Positions 1-5,501 of a stretch of 5,942 nt of DNA are shown piece by piece. The position numbers and the translations under genes were made by a program. Origin of the DNA: Syntrophaceae bacterium (GTDB taxonomy: Bacteria; Desulfobacterota; SM23-61). Numbering within the stretch: the first letter of the stretch is position 1; the number at the start of each line of letters is the position of its first letter. The stretch lies in assembly GCA_003154025.1 (NCBI GenBank), contig PMCE01000448.1:395-6336 (forward strand), written 5' to 3'. The notes beneath the pieces are model-generated. The model saw only the letters and a program-made list of their open reading frames with translations, was not told the DNA's origin and did no database searches.

Positions 1-93
1 CAGACCCCAGACTTCAGACTCCGGACATCAGTTTTATTTCGTGTATTCTCTATTCCGTTCCCGCTGGGTCTGACGTCTAAGGTCTATTGTCTG
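1..93. repeat. Inverted pair of 7-bp-phased degenerate repeats
   Basis: The left arm (1-31) is four consecutive heptads of consensus CAGACNN plus a partial fifth. The right arm (66-93) is four consecutive heptads of consensus NNGTCTR, the reverse complement of the same unit. About 34 bases separate the arms, so a transcript could fold back with AGAC/GTCT pairs every seven bases. No coding frame is supported. It may lie downstream of a gene outside the window and could act as a terminator-like foldback, but there is no clean stem followed by a T-run, so I call it only a repeat. The same architecture recurs at 5502-5590 with a different heptad. Confidence 0.7.
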
Positions 94-421
94 AACTATT
101 GATTTATTTTCATCCAGAATCCTGAAAGCCCCTGTGCGGGAAAGGGAGCAAATCTGATGCCAAAACCAGCCAAATTTTCAACTACCCAAAATGCTTTCAT
201 TTTCCAATCCGGGGAAGGAGAGTTGTTGCTTTGTATGGGAAGGATTTTTTCCATTTTTTCCCAAAATTTTTCTTCCTTGGGCTTATTTCCCGCGCTGCAA
301 GGTGATAACCGGGGGAAAGACGGCTGAGATGATGAAGAGGAAGAGGATCATTTTAGGAGAGTGGGACAAGAATGAAGCGGAATATAGTAACAATTCAGCT
401 CTTTGAAAAGATTCCTTTCCT
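94..421. other. Intergenic stretch without a convincing gene
   Basis: This stretch is richer in A and T than the coding region, with long T runs around 244-272. A frame open at 191-406 codes a Phe/Pro/Cys-rich peptide with no recognisable motif and no good ribosome binding site, so I do not call it. The only start here with a well-placed Shine-Dalgarno is the short ORF at 372. I see no tRNA, rRNA or convincing riboswitch. Confidence 0.5.
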
Positions 422-434
422 GGCATTCCCGTGA
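372..434 (+). CDS. Doubtful 20-codon ORF cut off by a REP element
   Basis: An AGGAGAG Shine-Dalgarno (355-361) lies 10 bases before an ATG. The frame reads 20 codons beginning MKRNIVTIQLFEKI and hits TGA at 432-434, just inside the palindromic repeat that starts at 422. The first 16 residues lie before the repeat. It could be the 5' remnant of a gene interrupted by the repeat, a small peptide, or chance. No function can be given. The spacing of the binding site is the only real support. Confidence 0.18.
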   Translation: MKRNIVTIQLFEKIPFLAFP

Positions 435-492
435 AAACGGGAATCCAGGAACACAAATAAAAAACCCTGGATTTTTGCTTTCGCGAATGACG
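422..492. repeat. REP/MITE-like imperfect palindrome
   Basis: The left arm (424-449) contains a perfect 8-bp stem, ATTCCCGT/ACGGGAAT (425-432 and 437-444), closed by a GAAA loop and followed by CCAGG. The right arm (466-492) begins CCTGGATT and ends CGAATGACG, roughly the reverse complement of the left arm with several mismatches. The whole folds into a long imperfect hairpin around an A-rich loop. It resembles the widespread REP-like family with the CATTCCCGCGAAAGCGGGAATCCAGG-type core seen in many proteobacterial genomes (family knowledge, from memory). The right arm is degenerate, suggesting an old copy. Confidence 0.75.
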
Positions 493-558
493 AGCCTAAA
501 TAATGCATTGGATCGGGTTGATTTTCAAAAAGCTAAATTGATACGAATAATGAATAAA

Positions 559-587
559 TTGACAGGAGGTTGGGGTTCTATTAACAT
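559..587 (+). promoter_or_regulatory. Candidate sigma70 promoter for the operon
   Basis: TTGACA (559-564) is a perfect -35 hexamer. A 17-base spacer separates it from TAACAT (582-587), which matches the -10 consensus at four of six positions. Transcription would start near 594, leaving a leader of about 88 bases before the Lin0512 gene. It is the only good hexamer pair I noticed upstream of the gene cluster, and the first gene starts shortly after it. Confidence 0.45.
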
Positions 588-665
588 GATCTAAGTTCCC
601 CTCGCTTCTCTTCCCTCTTCCAGGCACGGAATGAGGTATACCGATTTAAAGGGATATTTTCGGGG

Positions 666-673
666 AAAGAGGT
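666..673 (+). promoter_or_regulatory. Ribosome binding site that sets the 682 start
   Basis: AAAGAGGT lies 8 bases before ATG 682. It supports this start over the in-frame ATG at 631, which would add 17 residues (MRYTDLKGYF...) unlike the family N-terminus. Confidence 0.6.
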
Positions 674-681
674 CTGATCGT

Positions 682-1041
682 ATGGCGTTGAGAAGGTTTG
701 TCATCGAGGTGGGAATGGGGGTTGACCAGCACGGCCAGGACAATACACGCGCAGCGGAAAAGGCGGTTCAGGACGCCATCCATCGGAGCTGTCTCTGCGG
801 ATTGCGGGAGGTCGCCGGGTTGAAGAGCGCGAAGGAAATGTTGGTGGAAGTCCTGATCGGCTGCCCTGCCCCGGAGACGGTGGACAAGGAGCGAGTGCTG
901 AAAGCCCTTCCCCTCGGCCAAAAGAAGATTGAAGTCCGCCAGGGAGGGCTGTCGGGAAAAACCCTCTTCCAACCGGAGCTGGGCGACAAGACGGACGAGA
1001 TGGTCGTGGCCAACGCCATCATAACGGTTTACGTACCCTGA
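682..1041 (+). CDS. Lin0512 family protein, function unknown
   Basis: The 119-residue product starts MALRRFVIEVGMGVDQHGQD and matches my memory of the Lin0512 family (TIGR02058/PF09585) in length and in its signature. The signature is a hydrophobic strand, then GMGVDxHGQDxT (residues 11-22), an Ala-rich helix (24-33), a middle segment LVEVLIGCPAPETVD (54-68) and a C-terminal DEMVVANAIITVYV strand. No signal peptide or membrane helix is visible, so it should be cytosolic. No biochemical role is established for the family that I know of. It is the first gene after the candidate promoter. A foldback lies in the 106-base gap before the CooF-like gene, so co-transcription with the redox genes is plausible but not certain. 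Cys37, Cys39 and Cys61 are present but form no Fe-S motif. Confidence 0.85.
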   Translation: MALRRFVIEVGMGVDQHGQDNTRAAEKAVQDAIHRSCLCGLREVAGLKSAKEMLVEVLIGCPAPETVDKERVLKALPLGQKKIEVRQGGLSGKTLFQPELGDKTDEMVVANAIITVYVP

Positions 1042-1055
1042 GTCGAATGCCGGAA

Positions 1056-1115
1056 AAAGTGCTGCGGTGCTGAAGTTCTGCGGTTGACGGCAAAACGGCA
1101 GCACAGCAACACTTT
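1056..1115. repeat. Foldback hairpin with 8-bp internal phasing
   Basis: Arms 1056-1083 and 1088-1115 are 28 bases each and pair at 22 of 28 positions around a 4-base loop, TTGA (1084-1087). The left arm is itself three and a half degenerate 8-bp units (RGTKCTGM-like, first unit at 1058-1065), and the right arm mirrors this. A short, impure T stretch (TTTCTT) covers the end of the right arm and just beyond. It could attenuate or terminate transcription between the Lin0512 and CooF-like genes, or be just a dispersed intergenic repeat. Confidence 0.7.
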
Positions 1116-1147
1116 CTTAACCTGAACGCTTATCGCTTCGGAGGGTC

Positions 1148-1681
1148 ATGAAACTCATCTTCGTCAACCCCGACCGTTGCGTGGCCTGCCACACCTGCGA
1201 AATCGCCTGTGCCGTGAACCGTTCCTCCTTGTCCCGGAGGCTCCCCGAGGCGATCTATGAATCCGTCCCCCCCATGCCCCGGGTTCGGGTGGAAGCCGCG
1301 GAAAACGAAAAAGGATTCCCCGTGCAGTGCCGCCATTGTGAAGACGCCCCCTGCTTGGACGCCTGCCCTGCGGGCGCGCTCTACCGGGACGAAGAAGGAT
1401 TGGTCCTGGTTCACGATGATCGGTGCATCGGCTGCTGGATGTGCATCATGGTCTGTCCCTTCGGCGCTCCCCTGCCCTTCCGGAATTTCCGCAAAATCCT
1501 GAAATGCGACCGGTGTAAGGGGATGGACGAGGTCTATTGCGTGGACCGTTGCCCGACCCATGCCTTGAAGCTGGTGGACCCGGAAGACATCGCCAAGGGA
1601 AGGTTCACCCACCCAAAAAAAGGGAGCCTGGTGGGACTGAACTTCTCGTCGGAGCAGAGCCTTACCAAGCCGGGCAAATAA
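1148..1681 (+). CDS. CooF-like 4x[4Fe-4S] ferredoxin
   Basis: A 177-residue polyferredoxin of the CooF/HycB/DmsB electron-transfer family. Sixteen cysteines form four motifs: C11-x2-C14-x2-C17-x3-C21; C61-x2-C64-x4-C69-x3-C73; C93-x2-C96-x2-C99-x3-C103; and C120-x2-C123-x7-C131-x3-C135. In this family the motifs cross-pair to bind four [4Fe-4S] clusters. No twin-arginine or other signal is present, so it should be cytosolic. In CODH operons, CooF carries electrons from CooS to a hydrogenase or reductase. Here the next genes are a CooS-like protein and an NAD/FAD oxidoreductase, which argues for CooF over a molybdoenzyme subunit. The start has GGAGGG (1140-1145) unusually close to the ATG; no later start precedes Cys11. 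The roughly 40-residue tail after the last cysteine has no recognised motif. I leave the symbol empty because the partner is not a normal CODH. Confidence 0.88.
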   Translation: MKLIFVNPDRCVACHTCEIACAVNRSSLSRRLPEAIYESVPPMPRVRVEAAENEKGFPVQCRHCEDAPCLDACPAGALYRDEEGLVLVHDDRCIGCWMCIMVCPFGAPLPFRNFRKILKCDRCKGMDEVYCVDRCPTHALKLVDPEDIAKGRFTHPKKGSLVGLNFSSEQSLTKPGK

Positions 1682-1826
1682 GCCTCATAACCTTTTGCTT
1701 CTAAATCGCGGCGCCCAATGATTACTCATCAGTCCTTTAAACCTCCCGTGGCTCCCAGCCTAAAAAGAGCGGCGGGAATGTTCCCAGCAGTGGATGCCCC
1801 ATTCCGTTCAGGAGATCGAAGCATCG
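1682..1826. other. 145-bp gap between the CooF-like and CooS-like genes
   Basis: No gene is supported here. The gap holds a short interrupted palindrome, GGGAATGTTCCC (1774-1785), that could be an operator or chance, and an in-frame ATG at 1794 without a good ribosome binding site. No terminator with a T-run was seen, so read-through into the CooS-like gene is possible. Confidence 0.4.
1810..1815 (+). promoter_or_regulatory. Ribosome binding site favouring the 1827 start
   Basis: AGGAGA lies 11 bases before ATG 1827, somewhat far but the best in the area. With this start Trp29, Cys39 and the B-cluster cysteines fall at exactly the residue numbers I remember for CODH-II. The ATG at 1794 would add 11 residues. 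Confidence 0.55.
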
Positions 1827-3386
1827 ATGAACCCGATTCATAAGAAAAGCGCTTTGGACCAATCGACCAGCCTCATTCTGGCTGCTTACGATCGGGGGGA
1901 AAGTCTCCTCTGGGGACGCTACGAGGCTCAACTCCCCCTCTGCGCCTTCACTGCCAACGGACTGAATTGCCGGAGATGCTTTCAGGGACCCTGCCGGATT
2001 AACCCTTTCGGCGATGAGCCCCAGCGCGGAGTCTGCGGCGCGGACCGGGATCAGATCGTCATGGAGACCCTTTTTCAGGCGACCCTGGGGGGGGTCTTGG
2101 AAACCGCTCGATCGATCTCCCTCCTGGAGGAATTGGCGCTCCATCAGGAGCTTCCTGACCTGGCCCCTGATCTGCCCCCGGAGACTCGGGAACGGCTTTC
2201 CGGACAGGGGATCTTGCCCGTCCGGAAGGATCAACTTTGGGGAGCGCAGAACAGCTTCTTCTCCCACAAAAAATACCTGGGAAGGACCCTGAAGGACCTG
2301 AGTCGGCTGGGGTTGATTAACTATGGATTGCTGAAAAATTTAGCGACCCTTAAGGATTCCCTTCCCGGCCGGCCCTTTTCTTTCGACCCGGAAGGAGCCA
2401 ACCTCCTCATCGTTGGGCAGGCTGGTTTAAAAGACCTCATTGCCTTGCGAGATCGCATCAGCGAAGAATCCAAGGGCCAAAAGGTCAACCTGTGGCTCCA
2501 AGGGACCAAGGGCCCACCGGTTTTCCCGTCCCTTGCCGATCAGGGCTCCCCCGAGATGATCCTGGCCATGAACCTTGATGCCCTGCTCATTTTCCCCGAT
2601 GCCGGCCTTCCTTCCCTGCAAGAGCTGGCCCAAAAGTGGGAAATTCCCGTCGTCGTTGAAGAGGAAAGCAAGCCCCCCGGGGATCTCTTCAAGCAAGCCC
2701 TTCGACTGGCTCTTGACCATCAGAAGAAGAGATCTCACTTGACTGCTGCCCGTATTGCTCAGCCCCCTTCCGGGAAATTATCCTTCGAGAACATCGAAGA
2801 TACGCGGGCTGCGCTGAAGGCCGGCCGGGCGAGAGGGGTTCTGATCCTGTGGGGAGAACCCAATCCCCAGCAGACCTTCTTCGAGAGAACCTTAACCCTG
2901 CTGGAAATCGCCCTGAAGGAGAGACTCCTGGTCTTCATGGGAGGAGATCTTGCCGCCCAGGGCGAATTTCTGCGGGAGGAATGGGGCCGTAGGGCGGGGA
3001 AGAAAACCGCGGGCCCGTCGGGGTCCGTCTCCTTCGACGGGGTGCGGTTTCTGGATTCTTGCGCGGACATTCCCAAGCTCGTCGCCTCCCTGCGGACTTT
3101 GAACCCCGGGAAGGAATTTCAGCAAATGCCGGTCGTCGTTTCTTTCCCGGAATTCTTCCGGACCTCCACCTGGGCCGCGGCGGTGAGCTTTCTGTCCCTG
3201 GGATTTGCCGTGCAAGTGGGAACCAAGCTTCCTTTCTGGGGAAGCCCGTCTCTTTCCGAGGTCCTGTTGAAGGACTGGCCTTTGGTCTCTGGAGGAGCCC
3301 TCTTGGCTTCCCCTAGCCTGCCGAATGCCCAATCGCAGGCCCGGGAGATAGTTGCCCATATCCAGTCTCGAAGCTTTGAGGGATGA
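1827..3386 (+). CDS. CooS-like CODH homologue lacking the C-cluster ligands
   Basis: A 519-residue homologue of the anaerobic carbon monoxide dehydrogenase catalytic subunit (typical CooS about 630). The N-terminus is strongly CooS: Cys39, Cys48, Cys51, Cys56, then RINPFGDEP and Cys70 (family B-cluster ligands 48/51/56/70). D-cluster Cys39 is kept, but position 47 is Asn. By eye against CODH-II, the C-cluster ligands are gone: His261 aligns with Gln198, Cys295 with Thr227/Lys228, Cys333 with Ala259, Cys446 with Glu344 and Cys476 with Asp374. Only Cys526 survives, as Cys412. Lys563 aligns near Ser447, and the histidine ladder after Cys70 is absent. The protein has only six cysteines. Similarity continues to the C-terminus, so the shortening is internal, mainly around residues 95-130. 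CO oxidation is therefore unlikely. It may be an electron-transfer scaffold, a partner of a true CooS, or hold another cofactor. The frame is intact through a G8 run (2087-2094). It overlaps the next gene by 4 bp. Confidence 0.85.
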   Translation: MNPIHKKSALDQSTSLILAAYDRGESLLWGRYEAQLPLCAFTANGLNCRRCFQGPCRINPFGDEPQRGVCGADRDQIVMETLFQATLGGVLETARSISLLEELALHQELPDLAPDLPPETRERLSGQGILPVRKDQLWGAQNSFFSHKKYLGRTLKDLSRLGLINYGLLKNLATLKDSLPGRPFSFDPEGANLLIVGQAGLKDLIALRDRISEESKGQKVNLWLQGTKGPPVFPSLADQGSPEMILAMNLDALLIFPDAGLPSLQELAQKWEIPVVVEEESKPPGDLFKQALRLALDHQKKRSHLTAARIAQPPSGKLSFENIEDTRAALKAGRARGVLILWGEPNPQQTFFERTLTLLEIALKERLLVFMGGDLAAQGEFLREEWGRRAGKKTAGPSGSVSFDGVRFLDSCADIPKLVASLRTLNPGKEFQQMPVVVSFPEFFRTSTWAAAVSFLSLGFAVQVGTKLPFWGSPSLSEVLLKDWPLVSGGALLASPSLPNAQSQAREIVAHIQSRSFEG

Positions 3387-4684
3387 TGCCCCGAAAAACA
3401 AGAAAATCTCCTGCACCCAGCCTTCAGTACGTGATCATCGGCAACAGCGCCGCCGGAATTTCTGCCGCCCGGCAGATTCGGCGCCATGATCCATGGGGGA
3501 AGATCACCATCCTCTCGGATGAGCCTGCCTGGGGTTATTCCCGCGTGTTGCTCCCTCTCTACATCGCCGGGAAAATTAACCGGAAGCGGATGGTCATCGC
3601 CTCCAGGAATGATTATGCCGCCCTCCGAATACGCCTGGTGGCCAACGACCCGGTCGATTCCATCGATCCCCGGGGGCAAAGGATTCATACCCGCAAGGGA
3701 ATCGGGTTCCCCTATGACCGGATGCTGATCGCCACCGGTTCTTCGCCCCGGGCATTGGATGTCCCGGGGAATGATCTCCCGGGAATCCACTACCTCCGCA
3801 AAGTAGCCGACGCCGAGGAAATTCGGAAAGACCTCCCGTCCTCCCGGGGCCCGGTGCTGGTGGTCGGAGGCGGGTTGGTGAGCGTAAAAATCCTGGAGGC
3901 TCTGCTCCTCAAGAGAAGGAGGGTCCACATGGTCATCTCCTCGGACCGGATCCTCTCCCAGATGCTGGATCAAAGGGTCTCCCGCATGTTTCTGGATGCC
4001 ATCGGGGGAAAAGGCGTCTCCGTGAATCTGCATACCGATGTGCGGGCATTCGAGGGGAGGGAAAGGGTTGAGGGAGCGCATCTTTCCGACGGGTCGTTCC
4101 TCCCCTGCTCCCTGGTCATCATCGGAAAAGGGGTAAAGCCCAACGTTAACCTCCTGCGGGAAACCGGGATCCGGTTGAACGAGGGGGTCGTCGTCGATCA
4201 TCGGATGGCGACCAGCCTTCCTTCCATCTATGCCGCCGGGGATGTTGCCGAAGCTTGCGACCTGTTGCAGAAGAAGCCCCGGGGCCAGGCGATCTGGCCG
4301 TTGGCGGTCGAGGGAGGATGGGTGGCCGGTTCGAACATGGCCTCCGCACCTTCCACTCTCGCCGGGGGGCTGAGGATGAACGTAGTTGAACTCATAGGGA
4401 TGAGAGCCGTGTCAGTAGGGGCGGAAGAAGGAGATCAGGTCCTTCGTTATTCTCCACCCGGAGGTTCAGTTTACCGCAAGCTGGTATTCTCTCAGGGACG
4501 GGTAACCGGGTTTTTACTGGCCGGAGATATCCGCTGCGCGGGAGTCTTGACCTCCCTGGTGAAGAATGAAACCCGGGTTTCCACCGCCGCCCTGGAAGAA
4601 GGACTGGAGCATGGATTTTCCTATTCACCCAGATTCCGTGCCCTCCAAGGCGAAATTTCTGCTGGCGCAATTAGGGATTTTTAG
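3383..4684 (+). CDS. FAD/NAD(P)-dependent oxidoreductase (NirB/rubredoxin reductase-like)
   Basis: A 433-residue pyridine nucleotide-disulfide oxidoreductase-fold flavoprotein of the type often encoded next to cooS/cooF. It has an N-terminal FAD Rossmann motif IIGNSAAG (18-25), the ATGS segment (117-120), a second dinucleotide fold with VVGGGLVSVK (160-169), and the FAD-closing motif IYAAGDVAE (282-290). No CxxC redox pair is present (cysteines 242, 292, 385 only), so it is not a disulfide reductase; electron exchange with a ferredoxin is more likely. In the NAD(P) site, Ser and Lys stand where many relatives have Gly and Glu. Its ATG overlaps the TGA of the CooS-like gene (ATGA, 3383-3386), implying translational coupling; ATG 3386 is an alternative start. 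It probably moves electrons between NAD(P)H and the Fe-S proteins of this operon, direction unknown. No membrane segment is seen. Confidence 0.9.
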   Translation: MMPRKTRKSPAPSLQYVIIGNSAAGISAARQIRRHDPWGKITILSDEPAWGYSRVLLPLYIAGKINRKRMVIASRNDYAALRIRLVANDPVDSIDPRGQRIHTRKGIGFPYDRMLIATGSSPRALDVPGNDLPGIHYLRKVADAEEIRKDLPSSRGPVLVVGGGLVSVKILEALLLKRRRVHMVISSDRILSQMLDQRVSRMFLDAIGGKGVSVNLHTDVRAFEGRERVEGAHLSDGSFLPCSLVIIGKGVKPNVNLLRETGIRLNEGVVVDHRMATSLPSIYAAGDVAEACDLLQKKPRGQAIWPLAVEGGWVAGSNMASAPSTLAGGLRMNVVELIGMRAVSVGAEEGDQVLRYSPPGGSVYRKLVFSQGRVTGFLLAGDIRCAGVLTSLVKNETRVSTAALEEGLEHGFSYSPRFRALQGEISAGAIRDF

Positions 4685-4741
4685 GCATTTTAGGTATTTC
4701 GAATTCCATAGATGTACTCTGTGTTCTCTCTGCCTCTGTGG
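4679..4741. repeat. 9-bp-phased degenerate repeat before the ferredoxin gene
   Basis: Seven consecutive 9-base units run from the oxidoreductase stop codon: TTTTAGGCA, TTTTAGGTA, TTTCGAATT, CCATAGATG, then TACTCTGTG, TTCTCTCTG, CCTCTGTGG. The first three recur, with one extra TTTTAGGCA, at 5594-5629. The last three look like the CTCTGTG-rich intergenic repeat I recall from several environmental bacterial genomes. The oxidoreductase TAG (4682-4684) lies inside the first unit, so the repeat may have replaced the original end of that gene. Confidence 0.65.
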
Positions 4742-4746
4742 TCAAA

Positions 4747-4751
4747 AAGGA
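4747..4751 (+). promoter_or_regulatory. Ribosome binding site that sets the 4758 start
   Basis: AAGGA lies 6 bases before ATG 4758. The in-frame ATG at 4752 would touch it, and the longer open frame from 4566 reads through the end of the oxidoreductase gene and the 9-bp repeat. The product from 4758 starts MKIDPGKC, normal for a ferredoxin. Confidence 0.6.
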
Positions 4752-4757
4752 ATGGAA

Positions 4758-5501
4758 ATGAAAATCGACCCGGGAAAATGCGTCGGCTGCGGCCAATGCC
4801 GATCCTACTGCACCATGTGGGGCGGGGTCATGCGCCCGGAGAGACATCCCAAGAATCCGGCCCGGGTGATCACGGTCATTGATGAGGATGAGTGCGTGGA
4901 GTGCAGCGTCTGCCTGCGGAGCGGCTGCTGCCCTACCGATGCCCTGTTTCAACCATCCCTGGCCTGGCCGAGGATCGTCCGGAAGAACTTCAGCGATCCC
5001 CTGAAAATCCACCCGGAGACGCGCATCCCGGGACGGGGAACCGAGGAGATGAAGACCAACGAAGTGACCGGTCGCTACCGAAGGGGAATGTACGGAATGG
5101 CCTTTGAGCTGGGCCGTCCCGGCGTGGGGGCGCGGTTCCACGATGTGGAAAAAGTGGCCAGGGCCCTGGCCACCGTGAACGTGGAATTCGAGGAGAACAA
5201 CCCGGTTACCAAGTTGATGGTCGACCGGAAAAAAGGGTTGATCAACCCGGAGGTGTTGGGAGAGAAAGTTCTGTCGGCAATCGTGGAATTCATGACCCCC
5301 GTGGACAAACTCCCACAGATCCTGACGGTTCTCGACCGCGTCTCCCGGGAGATCGACAGCGTTTTTTCGGGGGACATGATTACCCGAATCGCTCCCGACG
5401 GTTCGATTCCTTCCCTCGACCATCTCCGGGAAATGAACCGTTTCATCTCCGTCAACGGCAAGAGCAACGTCGGACTGGGGAGGCCAAGGGCGGCCGAATA
5501 A
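4758..5501 (+). CDS. Two-cluster ferredoxin with unrecognised C-terminal domain
   Basis: A 247-residue protein. Residues 1-62 form a ferredoxin domain with C8-x2-C11-x2-C14-x3-C18 and a second motif C46-x2-C49-x2-C52 followed by Cys57 and Cys58-Pro, so two [4Fe-4S] clusters are likely. Cys18 is followed by Thr and not the usual Pro, and the second motif has a one- or two-residue longer final gap with a Cys-Cys pair; which one ligates cannot be told. Residues 63-247 match no domain I can name. They contain YRRGMYGMAFELGRPGVGARF (105-125, conserved-looking), a segment resembling an alpha/beta small-molecule or ACT-like fold (about 128-200), and a C-terminal SVNGKSNVGLGRPRA. It is probably cytosolic, in the same transcription unit as the oxidoreductase (73-base gap), and may be an electron carrier or sensor for the system. 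It could instead pair with the next gene. Confidence 0.8.
   Translation: MKIDPGKCVGCGQCRSYCTMWGGVMRPERHPKNPARVITVIDEDECVECSVCLRSGCCPTDALFQPSLAWPRIVRKNFSDPLKIHPETRIPGRGTEEMKTNEVTGRYRRGMYGMAFELGRPGVGARFHDVEKVARALATVNVEFEENNPVTKLMVDRKKGLINPEVLGEKVLSAIVEFMTPVDKLPQILTVLDRVSREIDSVFSGDMITRIAPDGSIPSLDHLREMNRFISVNGKSNVGLGRPRAAE

Noticed and set aside
120..170. Possible cobalamin-riboswitch-like stretch (AAAGCCCCTG, GCGGGAAAGGG, GATGCC)
   Set aside because: Only scattered short resemblances; the conserved CCGCAACTG core and the B12-box consensus AGCCAGGAGACC are missing, and no B12-related gene follows closely.
191..406. 71-codon open frame on the + strand
   Set aside because: Low-complexity Phe/Pro-rich product, no ribosome binding site, no family resemblance.
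403..594. 63-codon open frame across the palindromic repeat
   Set aside because: Its N-terminal half is translation of the REP-like element, and no Shine-Dalgarno precedes it.
565..594. AGGAGGT followed by ATG at 586
   Set aside because: The frame is only two codons (ATG ATC TAA) and the spacing is 14 bases; the sequence is better read as promoter spacer.
1794..1826. Earlier ATG for the CooS-like gene
   Set aside because: Weak upstream binding site; starting at 1827 reproduces the CODH-II residue numbering exactly.
3119..4201. 360-codon open frame on the - strand
   Set aside because: Antisense shadow of the CooS-like and oxidoreductase genes in high-GC DNA; no domain is recognisable and the + strand genes have clear motifs.
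4566..4757. Longer N-terminus for the two-cluster ferredoxin
   Set aside because: It would be translated from the end of the oxidoreductase gene and the 9-bp repeat; ATG 4758 has the ribosome binding site and gives a normal ferredoxin start.
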